From: Hydrogenophaga sp.
Lineage (GTDB): Bacteria > Pseudomonadota > Gammaproteobacteria > Burkholderiales > Burkholderiaceae_C
Length of the DNA stretch: 64,000 nucleotides
Assembly: GCF_025699295.1 (NCBI RefSeq)
Contig: NZ_JAILWB010000005.1
Location: 229,265 to 293,264, forward strand
Direction of reading: 5' to 3'
This document shows, one piece after another, positions 28,230-37,344 of the stretch. Under the pieces are notes generated by a model that had not been told where the DNA came from, searched no databases, and saw nothing but the letters and a program-made list of their open reading frames with translations. Each line of letters begins with the position of its first letter. The stretch's first letter is position 1. The position numbers and the translations under genes were made by a program.

Positions 28230-29129
28230 TCAGTGGCTTTTGATCATGGTGCCGAAAGGCTGGTTGCCCAGCACTTCGAGCAGCAGCGCGTGCGGCACGC
28301 GCCCGTCGATGATGTGCACCGCGTTGACGCCGCTCTTGGCCGCGTCGAGCGCGCCGGCGATCTTCGGGATCATGCCGCCGGAGATCGTTCCGTCTTCCAC
28401 CAGGTCGTCGATCTGGCGCGGTGTGAGTTCGGTCAGCAGCTCGCTGTTGCTGTCAAGTACACCGCGGATGTTGGTGAGCATGAGCAGCTTTTCGGCCTGC
28501 AGCACCGTGGCCAGCTTGGCGGCCACCACGTCGGCGTTGATGTTGTAGCTCTCGTTGTGCTCGCCAAAGCCGATCGGGCTGACGACGGGGATGAACTGGT
28601 CGTCCTGCAGGGCCTTGACCACGCTGGGGTCGATGCTCTCGATGTCACCCACCTGCCCCACGTCGTGCTCGCGCGTGGGGTCCTGCTGGTCGGCCATGCG
28701 CAGCTTGCGCGCGCGGATCATGGCGCCGTCGCGCCCGGTCAGTCCCACGGCCTTGCCGCCAGCCTGGTTGATGAGGCCCACGATGTCCTGCTGCACCTCG
28801 CCGGCCAGCACCCATTCCACCACCTCCATGGTCTCGGCGTCGGTCACGCGCATGCCCTGGATGAACTGGCCCTGCTTGCCCAGGCGCTTGAGCAGCGTTT
28901 CGATCTGCGGCCCGCCACCGTGCACCACGACCGGGTTGATGCCGACCAGCTTGAGCAGCACCACGTCTTCGGCAAAGGCCTGCTGCAGGGCCGGCTCGGT
29001 CATGGCATTGCCGCCGTACTTGATGACCATGGTCTTGCCGTGGTACTTGCGGATGTACGGCAGCGCCTGCGCAAGGACATCGGCCTTGTCGCGCGGCGCG
29101 AGGGTGGAGAGGTCGGGGGGCGTGGTCAT
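28230..29129 (-). CDS. argB: Acetylglutamate kinase
   Basis: A 299-residue amino-acid kinase that phosphorylates N-acetylglutamate, the second step of arginine synthesis. Visible blocks: [82 protein letters not shown] and [20 protein letters not shown]. The length fits the family. The start at 29129 is preceded by AGGAAG at proper spacing. A TAGAAT -10-like element lies at 29164-29169 on this strand. Confidence 0.96.
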   Translation of the reverse strand: MTTPPDLSTLAPRDKADVLAQALPYIRKYHGKTMVIKYGGNAMTEPALQQAFAEDVVLLKLVGINPVVVHGGGPQIETLLKRLGKQGQFIQGMRVTDAETMEVVEWVLAGEVQQDIVGLINQAGGKAVGLTGRDGAMIRARKLRMADQQDPTREHDVGQVGDIESIDPSVVKALQDDQFIPVVSPIGFGEHNESYNINADVVAAKLATVLQAEKLLMLTNIRGVLDSNSELLTELTPRQIDDLVEDGTISGGMIPKIAGALDAAKSGVNAVHIIDGRVPHALLLEVLGNQPFGTMIKSH

Positions 29130-29210
29130 GCGGCACTTCCTGCAAAGGCGGGCAAAACCGAAATTCTAGGGCTATGGCATGGCCAGCCACTCAGGCCTCG
29201 ATCCAGAAAC

Positions 29211-29291
29211 ACCGCGGAGCCGCCCTTCGACAGACTCAGGACGGGCCGCGGGTGTTGCCCCTTGAGGGGGTCGCGCGCAGCGCGGTGGGGG
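29211..29291 (-). repeat. GC-rich dispersed repeat at gene end, copy B (composite)
   Basis: The outer parts match copy A: ACCGCGGA at the left, then GGGCCGCGGGTG, CCCC-TTGA-GGGGG and GCGCGCAGCGCGGTGGGGG. In place of copy A's central CGGCTTTGCCG hairpin it carries CCCTTCGACAGACTCAGGAC, which resembles another well-spread bacterial intergenic repeat. The GGGGG end abuts the stop codon of the acyl-CoA reductase gene. Confidence 0.7.
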
Positions 29292-31277
29292 TCAGAAATG
29301 TATTCCGCGCATCATCTGCTGCATCGCCACCGCCTCGGCCGAAAGCTGCGCCTTCGCGCCCTTCTCCCCCTTCGCCGCCGACGAATCGGGGAACATGCGG
29401 AAGCTGGTGTTCATCACGATCTGCGCCACGCGCGGCACCATCGCGTGCATCACCTGCCCGGTAATGCCCAGGCGCGTGGCAATGCGCACCGGCTTGAAGA
29501 TGCAGGCCTGCGCGATCATGTCCGCGGCTTCCTCGGGTGCCAGCGTGGGCACGTTCTTGTAGATCTGGGTCGGCGCGATCATGGGCGTGCGCACCAGCGG
29601 CATGTTGATGGTCGTGAAGCTGATGCCCTGGTCGGCGAACTCGCTGCTGGCGCAGCGTGTCCAGGCGTCCAGCGCCGCCTTGCTGGCCACATAGGCGCTG
29701 AAGCGCGGGGCGTTGGTGAGCACGCCGATGGAGCTGATGTTGACCACGTGACCCTTCTTTTTCGCCACCATGCCGGGCAGCAGCCCCATGGTTACGCGCA
29801 GGCAACCGAAGTAGTTGAGCTGCATCGTGCGCTCGAAGTCGTGGAAGCGGTCGTAGCTGCCTTCGATCGCGCGCCGGATCGAACGCCCCGCGTTGTTGAT
29901 CAGGAAGTCGACACCGCCGTGGTTCTGGATCAGCAGTTGCACGAAGCGATCGGCATCGGCCATGTCGGCGATGTCGGCGGGGTAGGCAATGAACTGGTAG
30001 CCCTTGTCTTTCGCCTCCCTGCAGGCCTCGTCGAGCTTGTCCTGGTCGCGGCCGCAGATGATGGTGACCGCGCCCGCCTCCGCGAACTTGTGTGCCGCCG
30101 CCAGGCCGATGCCCGAGCTGCCACCGGTGACCAGCACCACCTTGCCGGCCACCGTGCCCTTGAGACTGCGGTCAATGTGCAGGTCCGGGTCGAGGTAACG
30201 CTCCCAGTAGTCCCACAGGCGCCAGGCGTAGTCCTTGAGGTTCGGGCATTCGATGCCGCTGCCCTTGAGCGCGGCGAGCGTTTCGCGGCAGTCGAAACGC
30301 GTCGGGTAGTTGACGAAGGTCATCATGTCCTCGGGCAGGCCGAGGTCCTGCATGACGGCCTTGTAGACACGGCGCACCGGCGCCAGCGCCATCAACCCCT
30401 TCTTCACGCTCCTGGGGATGAAGCCCATCAGCGCGGCGTTGACGAACAGGTTCATCTTGGGCGCGTGCGCGGCCTTGCTCAGGATGTCGAGCACGTCGCC
30501 AACGCGGTAGCCCATGGGGTCCACCAGGTGGAAACAGGCACCGCTGCCGCGCTTCTGGTGGCTGATGTGGTCCAGCGCGTCGACCACGAAATCCACCGGC
30601 ACGATGTTGATGCGCCCGCCCTCCAGCCCCACGCTGGGCATCCAGGGCGGCAGGATCTGCCGCATGCGCTGGATCAGCTTGAAGAAGTAGTAGGGCCCGT
30701 CGATCTTGTCCATCTCGCCGGTGCGCGAGTCGCCCACCACGGCGGCGGGCCGGTACACGCTCCAGGGGATCTTGCATTCCTGCCGCACGATCTTCTCGCT
30801 CTCGTGCTTGGTCATGAAGTAGGGATGGTCGTAGTTTTCCGCCTCCTCGAACATGTCCTCGCGGAAGACGCCCTCGTAGAGGCCGGCGGCAGCGATTGAC
30901 GACACGTGGTGGAAGTGGCCGGCGGCGATCGCCCGGGCGAACTCCACGGTGTTGCGCGTGCCGTCCACGTTCACCGCGATCTGGCTTTCCTCGTCGGCTT
31001 CCAGGTCGTACACCGCCGCGAGGTGGAAGAAGTGGTCGATCTTCCCCTTGAGCGCTTTCACGTCGTCCGCCGACACACCGAGCTTCTTCGCCGTGAGGTC
31101 ACCGAAAACCGGCACCGCGCGTGCCACACCCACGCCCCAGTACTCGCGCAACCCGGCCACCTTGCCCTCGCTCTCCTTGCGAATCAGGAAGTGCACCACC
31201 GCGCCTTTGCGCTGCAGCAGCCTGGCCACCAGGCGTTTGCCGATGAAACCGGTGGCACCGGTGACGAAGTAGTGCAT
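29292..31277 (-). CDS. Two-domain SDR protein, probable fatty acyl-CoA reductase (FAR, Marinobacter type)
   Basis: A 661-residue protein with two Rossmann-fold reductase domains. Domain 1 (about 1-360) is an extended SDR: MHYFVTGATGFIGKRLVARLL binds NADPH, and Y153/K157 in HPYFMTKHESEK are the catalytic pair. Domain 2 (about 375-640) is a classical SDR: VVLVTGGSSGIGLAAAHKF, NNAGRSIRR and YVASKAALDAW. This order and length match the bacterial fatty acyl-CoA reductases of Marinobacter, which reduce acyl-CoA to fatty alcohol in two steps. A WS/DGAT gene in this window (43866) would esterify the alcohol. Close homologues without proven FAR activity exist, so function is probable only. It has no operon partner. 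Confidence 0.75.
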   Translation of the reverse strand: MHYFVTGATGFIGKRLVARLLQRKGAVVHFLIRKESEGKVAGLREYWGVGVARAVPVFGDLTAKKLGVSADDVKALKGKIDHFFHLAAVYDLEADEESQIAVNVDGTRNTVEFARAIAAGHFHHVSSIAAAGLYEGVFREDMFEEAENYDHPYFMTKHESEKIVRQECKIPWSVYRPAAVVGDSRTGEMDKIDGPYYFFKLIQRMRQILPPWMPSVGLEGGRINIVPVDFVVDALDHISHQKRGSGACFHLVDPMGYRVGDVLDILSKAAHAPKMNLFVNAALMGFIPRSVKKGLMALAPVRRVYKAVMQDLGLPEDMMTFVNYPTRFDCRETLAALKGSGIECPNLKDYAWRLWDYWERYLDPDLHIDRSLKGTVAGKVVLVTGGSSGIGLAAAHKFAEAGAVTIICGRDQDKLDEACREAKDKGYQFIAYPADIADMADADRFVQLLIQNHGGVDFLINNAGRSIRRAIEGSYDRFHDFERTMQLNYFGCLRVTMGLLPGMVAKKKGHVVNISSIGVLTNAPRFSAYVASKAALDAWTRCASSEFADQGISFTTINMPLVRTPMIAPTQIYKNVPTLAPEEAADMIAQACIFKPVRIATRLGITGQVMHAMVPRVAQIVMNTSFRMFPDSSAAKGEKGAKAQLSAEAVAMQQMMRGIHF

Positions 31278-31520
31278 GGAGATCTCCTGAAGCGGTGTTA
31301 TTGAGTTGAAGAGAAGGGAAACAGCGGGGGGGCGTCAGGCATTCTTGTCCAGGACGGTGGCACCCGCATTCCGCAAAAACCCGCGTGAGGCGCGGCCCAC
31401 AGCGCGGCACGTTTAGTCGTGCGACCCTACACAGGCGCGGCGCCCGGGCCGTACAGTGGTTGCACCCGTGGCTGCCCAGCTGGTCACGCCTTTTTCCTCA
31501 AACCACTCCAGGAGTTCCGC

Positions 31521-32054
31521 ATGGTCAAGAAAATCCAGAAAGCCGGCAGCGCAGCGCAGTCCAGCGCCGCAGGCTTCAACTCCCCCCTGTCGGGTGCCAT
31601 CAAGGATTCGGCTCAGCAGATCTGGCTGGCCGGCCTGGGTGCCTTTTCCAAGGCGCAGGAAGAGGGAGGCAAGGCCTTTGAATCGCTCGTGAAGGAAGGC
31701 ATGTCGATCCAGCGCAAGACGCAGGCCGTGGCCGAAGAGCGCATCTCCGAAGCCACCAACCGAGTCAGCAGCATGGCCACCGACATCTCGTCCAAGGCAC
31801 AGGGCCAGTGGGACAAGCTGGAGAACATCTTTGAAGAGCGCGTGGCCAAGGCGCTGAACAAGCTGGGTGTGCCCTCGGCGCGCGATGTGGAGGCACTGAT
31901 CGAGCGCATCGATGCGCTCAACGCCCAGGTGCAGCGCCTGGGTGGCAAGGCACCGGCCAAGGCCGCGGCCCGCAAGGCAAGCACCCCCAAGAAGGTCGCC
32001 CCGGCGAAGAAGGCTGCCGCACGCAAGACCACGCGCCGCACAAAGGCCGCCTGA
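31521..32054 (+). CDS. Phasin with histone-like tail (PhaM/PhaF family)
   Basis: A 177-residue PHA granule-associated protein. Residues 25-140 form the amphipathic helical phasin domain (IKDSAQQIWLAGLGAFSKAQEEG, EERISEATNRVSSM, VPSARDVEALIERIDALNAQV), a likely coiled coil. Residues 143-177 are an Ala/Lys/Pro tail with AAARKASTPKKVAPAKKAA, as in PhaF and PhaM, which tether granules to DNA. ATG 31521 has AGGAG 8 bases before it. The 243-base gap upstream holds a possible TACAGT -10 near 31450. An intrinsic terminator follows at 32083-32112. Confidence 0.88.
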   Translation: MVKKIQKAGSAAQSSAAGFNSPLSGAIKDSAQQIWLAGLGAFSKAQEEGGKAFESLVKEGMSIQRKTQAVAEERISEATNRVSSMATDISSKAQGQWDKLENIFEERVAKALNKLGVPSARDVEALIERIDALNAQVQRLGGKAPAKAAARKASTPKKVAPAKKAAARKTTRRTKAA

Positions 32055-32082
32055 CGGCCGACGCCCAGCCTCGGCACCAGGC

Positions 32083-32112
32083 AAAAAAGAGGGGCGCACG
32101 ACGCCCCTTTTT
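32083..32112 (+). terminator. Rho-independent terminator after the phasin gene
   Basis: An A-run, then GGGGCG (32091-32096), loop CACGA, CGCCCC (32102-32107) and TTTTTT. The flanking A and T runs extend the stem, so the element may work in both directions. It isolates the phasin gene from the patatin gene that follows. Confidence 0.9.
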
Positions 32113-32163
32113 TGCGCCTGTACCGGATGCTGCAACGCAGCACTTTTACCCACCCACGCGGTC

Positions 32164-32169
32164 TACACT
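32164..32169 (+). promoter_or_regulatory. Possible -10 element (TACACT) placed for a leaderless transcript
   Basis: CTACACT is followed by 7 bases and the ATG at 32177, with no ribosome-binding site. Spacing and hexamer are identical to those before the patatin gene at 14627. The -35 region is not recognisable. Confidence 0.35.
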
Positions 32170-32176
32170 CGAACGC

Positions 32177-33424
32177 ATGACGACGCCTCGCCAAGCCCTT
32201 CATCGCAACGCCACGACGAAGTCCCACCGTCCGCGCATTGCCCTGGCACTGGCCGGTGGCGGACCGCTCGGCGCGATTTACGAGATCGGCGCGCTGTGTG
32301 CGCTGGACGACGGTCTTGCGGGCCTGGACTTCAACGACTGCGACCACTACCTGGGCGTGTCGGCCGGAGGCTTCATCGCGGCCGGCCTGGCCAACGGCAT
32401 TCGTCCGCGCCAACTCTGCGAAGCTTTCATCGAGGACCGCTCGGGCGAAGACGATTTTGATCCCGCATGGCTGCTCAAGCCGGCCTGGGGCGAGTTCGGC
32501 ACGCGCCTGCGGCGCCTGCCCGGCCTGCTGGGCAGCGCGCTGTGGGCCTGGGGCGCACAGGGCAAGGGCTTCACCAGCGCCTTCGAGCGCGTGGGCGCGG
32601 CGCTTCCCACTGGCGTGTTCGACAACGAGGACATCCACCTGCAGATTCAGCGCCTGTTCAGCCAGCCCGGGCGCAGCAACGACTTTCGCGAACTGCGCGC
32701 GCGCCTGACCCTGGTGGCGACACAGCTCGACACCGGCGACGCCGCTCCCTTCGGCCGTCCCGGCTGGGACCACGTGCCGATCTCGCGCGCCATCCAGGCC
32801 AGTGCGGCACTGCCCGGCCTGTTCCCGCCGGTCGAGATCGGCGGCCAGCACTATGTGGATGGCGCCCTCAAGAAAACCTTGCACGCCACCGTGGCACTCA
32901 ATGAAGGCACCGACCTGCTGCTGTGCCTGAACCCGCTGGTGCCGTTTCACACCAACCCCGGCCTGCACGATGGCCGGCGCATCCCCGCGCTGGTCGAAGG
33001 GGGCCTGCCAGCGGTGATGAGCCAGACCTTCCGCTCGATGATCCACTCGCGCCTGGAGCTGGGCCTCAAGCACTACGAGCGCGCCTACCCGGACACCGAC
33101 ATCGTTCTCATCGAGCCCGACCAGCGCGACGCGACCCTGTTTTTTGCCAACACCTTCAGCTACCGCCAGCGCCGCGAAATCGCCGAACACGCCTACCAGC
33201 AGACGCGCCGCCTGCTTCTGGATCGCGCCGCCCGGCTCACACCGCAGCTCGCGCGCCATGGCATCGCGCTCGACCTGCAGACCCTGCGCGACCCCGCGCG
33301 GCGGCTGCTGGCCCCGAGGCCGCGCAGCCACAGCGCGGTGGGCACACGGCTGCACGCCACGCTCGACGAGTTGCAGCGGCACCTCGAACAGGGCCGCGCC
33401 GCGCCGGCGCAAGCCGCCCGCTGA
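32177..33424 (+). CDS. Patatin-like phospholipase/esterase, cytoplasmic
   Basis: A 415-residue patatin without signal peptide. Oxyanion block LALAGGGPLGAIYEIGALCAL, nucleophile elbow YLGVSAGGFIAAGLA (GVSAG) and catalytic Asp in YVDGALKKT complete the Ser-Asp dyad. The C-terminal third is helical and Arg-rich. It should cleave acyl esters of lipids. Its place between a phasin and a TetR regulator may link it to storage-granule or membrane lipid turnover; this is inferred from context only. It ends 12 bases before the TetR gene. Confidence 0.85.
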   Translation: MTTPRQALHRNATTKSHRPRIALALAGGGPLGAIYEIGALCALDDGLAGLDFNDCDHYLGVSAGGFIAAGLANGIRPRQLCEAFIEDRSGEDDFDPAWLLKPAWGEFGTRLRRLPGLLGSALWAWGAQGKGFTSAFERVGAALPTGVFDNEDIHLQIQRLFSQPGRSNDFRELRARLTLVATQLDTGDAAPFGRPGWDHVPISRAIQASAALPGLFPPVEIGGQHYVDGALKKTLHATVALNEGTDLLLCLNPLVPFHTNPGLHDGRRIPALVEGGLPAVMSQTFRSMIHSRLELGLKHYERAYPDTDIVLIEPDQRDATLFFANTFSYRQRREIAEHAYQQTRRLLLDRAARLTPQLARHGIALDLQTLRDPARRLLAPRPRSHSAVGTRLHATLDELQRHLEQGRAAPAQAAR

Positions 33425-33436
33425 GCGAGCGCCACC

Positions 33437-34096
33437 ATGGCCAGGAAAGCCCCGCGCCGTACCGCCGAGCGCATCCTCGAGGTCACGCTCGAACTGTTCA
33501 ACCGCTTCGGCGAGCCCAACGTGTCGACCACGCTGATCTCGGCCGAGTTGGGCATCAGCCCGGGCAACCTCTACTACCACTACCCGGCCAAGGACGAGCT
33601 CATCAACTCGCTGTTCGAGCGCTACGAGCGCGCGCTGGGCGAGCTGCTGGGCGCCAGCGAGAGCGTGCGCAACGTGGAGGACGCCTGGTTCTTCCTTCAC
33701 TCGCTGTTCGAGATCATCTGGGAATACCGCTTCCTGTACCGCGACCTGAACGACCTGCTGTCGAAGAACCGCCTGCTGGAAACCCGGTTCCAGACCGTGT
33801 TGAAGAACAAGTCGCGCGCGATCCGCAACCTGCTCGCCGGCATGAGCCGCCACGGTGCGGTGCAGATCGACGCCCGCGAGACCGAGCCCACCGCCACCAG
33901 CATGGTCGTGGTGCTGACCTACTGGCTGAGCTTTGAATACGTGCGCGACCCGCGCCACGCGCTCGAGCCCGACAACGCACAGCAGGCGCTGCTGCGTGGC
34001 GCCTGCCACGTGCTCAACCTGCTCGCGCCCTATCTGGAAACCTCGCAGCGGCAGCATCTGATGACGCTCACCGGCGCCTACGGTGCAGCCGCCTGA
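33437..34096 (+). CDS. TetR/AcrR-family transcriptional regulator
   Basis: A 219-residue protein with an N-terminal helix-turn-helix (VSTTLISAELGISPGNLYYHYPAKDELINSLF in outline, residues 33-64) and a TetR_C-type ligand domain. It is the second gene of a likely patatin-TetR-TPR run on the plus strand and could regulate the patatin. NLYYHYPAKDEL is shared by regulators of PHA and fatty-acid metabolism. Target and ligand are unknown. Confidence 0.85.
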   Translation: MARKAPRRTAERILEVTLELFNRFGEPNVSTTLISAELGISPGNLYYHYPAKDELINSLFERYERALGELLGASESVRNVEDAWFFLHSLFEIIWEYRFLYRDLNDLLSKNRLLETRFQTVLKNKSRAIRNLLAGMSRHGAVQIDARETEPTATSMVVVLTYWLSFEYVRDPRHALEPDNAQQALLRGACHVLNLLAPYLETSQRQHLMTLTGAYGAAA

Positions 34097-34122
34097 GCCC
34101 TTCTTGCGAGAGAGAACACACC

Positions 34123-34899
34123 ATGGCCGAATGGACCCCCGCCCCCACCACCGGACAGGTCGACCACTTTGACGTCGAGCGCCTGCAGCGCCTCTGGAGC
34201 CGCCTGCACCAGGGCGACGCCGAGCCCTGGTCCGACGAACCCGCTGTGCAGCATGCCTGGGTGCATTTCCACAATGGCGAGTTCCAGCGCGCCGCCGAGG
34301 CCGGCCTGGCGATCGGCGACGCTGGCATGAACGTCGCGAACAAGGCCACCTGCATCTACGCCAACTACCTCGAACCACGCGAGCAGAACCGACAGGACCT
34401 GCTGCTCGAAGCCGCGGCACGCGCCGAGTCGCTGCAGCGCCGCCATCCCGACAACACCGGCGGATGGTACTGGCAGGCCTACGCCCTGGGTCGCTACAGC
34501 CAGGGCATCAGCGTGGCCAAGGCGCTCACGCAGGGCCTCGGCGTGCGCGTGCGCACCGCGCTGGAAGCCACCATCGCCCGCGAGCCACAGCATGCGGACG
34601 CCCATCTTGCTCTGGCGGCCTTTCACGCCGAGGTGATCGACAAGGTGGGCAGCATGGTCGGGCGCATGACCTACGGCGCGAACAAGGCCACCGGGCTGGC
34701 CCTGTACCAGCAAGCCATGGCGCTCAATCCCGACGCCATCGTCACCCTGACGGAATTCGCCAATGGCCTGCTCATGCTCGAAGGACCGGACGCCTTGCCC
34801 GAGGCCAACCGACTTCTCGACCGTGCCGCGTCGATCGAGCCACTGGACGCAATGGAGCGGCTGTACGTGGCGTCCGCACGGGTGGCGCTGGAAGGCTGA
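34123..34899 (+). CDS. TPR-like helical repeat protein of unknown function
   Basis: A 258-residue soluble protein. It contains tetratricopeptide-like helix pairs: VQHAWVHFHNGEFQRAAEAGLAIG, ALEATIAREPQHADAHLALAAFHAE and YQQAMALNPDAIVTLTEFANGLL, each with the A-L-P-N spacing of TPRs. It has no signal peptide and no catalytic motif. It follows the TetR gene by 26 bases and ends one base from the opposing metallopeptidase gene. I do not recognise a named family. Confidence 0.7.
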   Translation: MAEWTPAPTTGQVDHFDVERLQRLWSRLHQGDAEPWSDEPAVQHAWVHFHNGEFQRAAEAGLAIGDAGMNVANKATCIYANYLEPREQNRQDLLLEAAARAESLQRRHPDNTGGWYWQAYALGRYSQGISVAKALTQGLGVRVRTALEATIAREPQHADAHLALAAFHAEVIDKVGSMVGRMTYGANKATGLALYQQAMALNPDAIVTLTEFANGLLMLEGPDALPEANRLLDRAASIEPLDAMERLYVASARVALEG

Positions 34900-34900
34900 A

Positions 34901-36004
34901 TCAGGACGACGCGCCCAGCCCGTCCACCGCCTGGAACATCGCCTGCCGGGCCTGCGCGACGATCTGCGCCTTCCATTCGTCCGTGTCCACGTAGAACGCC
35001 GCCAGCATGCGCTGCTTGATCGCAGCGCGCAGTTCGGACGGCGCCTCGGGGTGGAGGTGCTGCCAGTGGTCACCGCGCAAGGCGTCGATGACTTCGGTGA
35101 TCGGCACCGTGCCGTATTCCATGGCAATGCCGGTGTACTGCGCCTGCGGGCATTCTTCGTACGCGGCGCACCACATCAGCCCAGTGAGCAGGGCCGATGT
35201 GGAGGTGCCGTCGTAGATGGAGGTCACAGGTGTCTGGCCATTGCCGCCCCACCAATCACGCGCACGCTTGAGTGCGGCAGCATCGTCGCGGCAGGCAAAG
35301 ATGCGCTCGCCCAGACCGCTGGGCCCCAGGCCGGTGTGCAGGTCGATCCACGCCAGGTGGCGAGCCTGGCCGCCATGCTGCCGCAGCACCGTGCGCAGCG
35401 TCTGGTTGCTCCATGTAGGTGCCATGCCGCCGAAGAACAGACCGTCGGCAAAGGCATGCTGGCCTTGCGAGACGGCAGCCTGATAGCGCGGGAGTCCGTT
35501 CGTCGCAATGTATGCCTGGATGGCCGCTTCGTTGTCCGCCCCCGGTGGCCACTGTGCCGGCAACAGCAGATCGTGCAGCTGCGCGTACGCCGCATTCACC
35601 GGCAGGGGCTGGCCGAAGTCCTGGAAGTTGCGGTTGAGGTCCACGTTCTCGTGGGTCACGCGGCGCACCCACGAGAAGCCGTGCGGGTTGAGCGCATGGA
35701 TGTAGAGCACGGCCACCCCTGCGGCGCGCGCGTGTTCGCGCCATTCCGCGTCGTGCGTGGCAAACACCTGCACGCCCGAGCCGCAGTAGCCCTCGGCCCC
35801 ATGGCAGGCGCTGCTGACGATCAGCAGGCGCCCGGCATCGGGTGCACCGTCAAGCGCCACATCCATGGCCAGGGTTTCTCCGTCGCGGCCAGGCAGTGGA
35901 TGGTTGTGGCTGGTGATCGCCATGCCCGCTGCAGCCGCCCCTTCGAGGAACTGCACCCGGGCGCGGGCGTAGGACGAAGAGAAAGCGTCTTGCGGCGCGA
36001 TCAA
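34901..36004 (-). CDS. DUF2817 / M14-like zinc carboxypeptidase family protein
   Basis: A 367-residue protein. Zinc-site residues of the M14-like fold can be seen: H68 and E71 in SSACHGAEGYCGS and a later His in AWIDLHTGLGPSG; ENVDLNRNFQDF carries the Asn-Arg substrate-binding pair. It probably removes an amino acid or acyl group from an amide or peptide. The best start is TTG at 36004, which overlaps the upstream M20 gene's stop as TTGA and follows a GGGGG stretch; the next ATG would remove conserved residues. The two hydrolases look translationally coupled. Confidence 0.8.
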   Translation of the reverse strand: MIAPQDAFSSSYARARVQFLEGAAAAGMAITSHNHPLPGRDGETLAMDVALDGAPDAGRLLIVSSACHGAEGYCGSGVQVFATHDAEWREHARAAGVAVLYIHALNPHGFSWVRRVTHENVDLNRNFQDFGQPLPVNAAYAQLHDLLLPAQWPPGADNEAAIQAYIATNGLPRYQAAVSQGQHAFADGLFFGGMAPTWSNQTLRTVLRQHGGQARHLAWIDLHTGLGPSGLGERIFACRDDAAALKRARDWWGGNGQTPVTSIYDGTSTSALLTGLMWCAAYEECPQAQYTGIAMEYGTVPITEVIDALRGDHWQHLHPEAPSELRAAIKQRMLAAFYVDTDEWKAQIVAQARQAMFQAVDGLGASS

Positions 36005-37218
36005 GCGGCACCCCCGGTGCGCGGCTGGCCCAGCCATTTCTCGGCCAGCCGCACCCAGAAGGTCGCCCCAAGGGGAATCAGGTCGTCGTTGAAGTCGTAG
36101 CTCGGGTTGTGCAGCATGCAGGGGCCGTCGCCATGGCCCATCTCGCGGTGCGCGCCGTCGCCGTTGGCAATAAAGGCGTAGCAGCCCGGGCGTGCCTGCA
36201 GCATGTAGGCGAAATCCTCCGCGCCCATCGTGGGCTCCTGCTCCACCACGTGGTCTGCGCCCACGATTTCGGCCATCACCTCGCGGGCGAACGCGGTTTC
36301 GGCGGCGTGGTTGATGGTAGGCGGGTAGTTGCGATGGAACCTGAACTCCACAGTGGCGCCGAAGGCCGCGCAGGTGTGTTCGGCAATCTCCTGCATGCGC
36401 CGCTCGATCATGTCGAGCACCTCCAGCGTGAACGTGCGCACCGTGCCCTGGATCTCGCAGCGGTCGGGCACGACGTTGGTGGCCTCGCCGGTATGGATCA
36501 TGGTGACCGAGATCACGCCCGCGTCCACCGGCTTCTTGTTGCGCGTGATGATGGTCTGGAAAGCCTGCACCATCTGGCAGGCCACCGGCACCGGGTCGAT
36601 GCCGTTGTGCGGCAGGGCAGCGTGCGCGCCCTTGCCGCGGATGACGATGTGGAACTCGTTGCTCGACGCCATCACCGGACCCGTGCTGGCGGCGAAGGTG
36701 CCCACCGCCATGCCGGGCCAGTTGTGCATGCCGAAGACAGCCTCCACCGGGAACTGCTCGAACAGGCCGTCCTTGATCATTTCGCGCGCGCCGCCACCGC
36801 CCTCCTCCGCCGGCTGGAAGATCAGGTAGACCGTGCCGTCGAAGTTGCGGTGCTTTGCGAAGTGCTGGGCGGCTGCGAGCAACATGGCGGTGTGGCCGTC
36901 GTGGCCGCAGGCGTGCATCTTGCCCGCGTTCTGGCTTGCATGGGCGAAGCTGTTGTGCTCCTGCATGGGCAGCGCGTCCATGTCGGCGCGCAGGCCGATG
37001 GCGCGCCCGCTGGCACCGCCGTCGCGGCCATGCACGATGCCTACCACGCCGGTGGTGCCCAAGCCCCGGTGCACGGGAATGCCCCACTCGGTGAGCCGGG
37101 CAGCCACCACGTCGGCGGTTCGCACTTCTTCGAAGCAGAGTTCGGGGTGGGCGTGGATGTCGCGCCGCACGGCGGCAATGCCTGCCGCCTGGGTAAGGAT
37201 GGAGTCAATGAGTTTCAT
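36001..37218 (-). CDS. M20-family amidohydrolase (hippurate hydrolase-like)
   Basis: A 405-residue zinc hydrolase of the IAA-amino acid / hippurate hydrolase group. Metal-site blocks: MHACGHDGHTAMLLAAAQ, IFQPAEEGGGGAREMI and PTMGAEDFAYMLQ; the dimerisation domain occupies roughly residues 180-300 (HIVIRGKGAHAALPHNGIDPV). It cleaves N-acyl amino acids. ATG 37218 begins the conserved part. The coupled M14-like gene and the two ABC binding proteins that follow suggest uptake and hydrolysis of amide or peptide compounds. Confidence 0.9.
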   Translation of the reverse strand: MKLIDSILTQAAGIAAVRRDIHAHPELCFEEVRTADVVAARLTEWGIPVHRGLGTTGVVGIVHGRDGGASGRAIGLRADMDALPMQEHNSFAHASQNAGKMHACGHDGHTAMLLAAAQHFAKHRNFDGTVYLIFQPAEEGGGGAREMIKDGLFEQFPVEAVFGMHNWPGMAVGTFAASTGPVMASSNEFHIVIRGKGAHAALPHNGIDPVPVACQMVQAFQTIITRNKKPVDAGVISVTMIHTGEATNVVPDRCEIQGTVRTFTLEVLDMIERRMQEIAEHTCAAFGATVEFRFHRNYPPTINHAAETAFAREVMAEIVGADHVVEQEPTMGAEDFAYMLQARPGCYAFIANGDGAHREMGHGDGPCMLHNPSYDFNDDLIPLGATFWVRLAEKWLGQPRTGGAA

Positions 37219-37344
37219 GGGGTCTCTGGGTGGGTGCAAGGGGCGGCATGCACCATCTGAAAAAACGCCCATGGTATCGAAGCCGCTCCACCCTGGCTGC
37301 CGCCGCGATGACAACCACCACCCACCAAGGGGCCATGCACCGCT

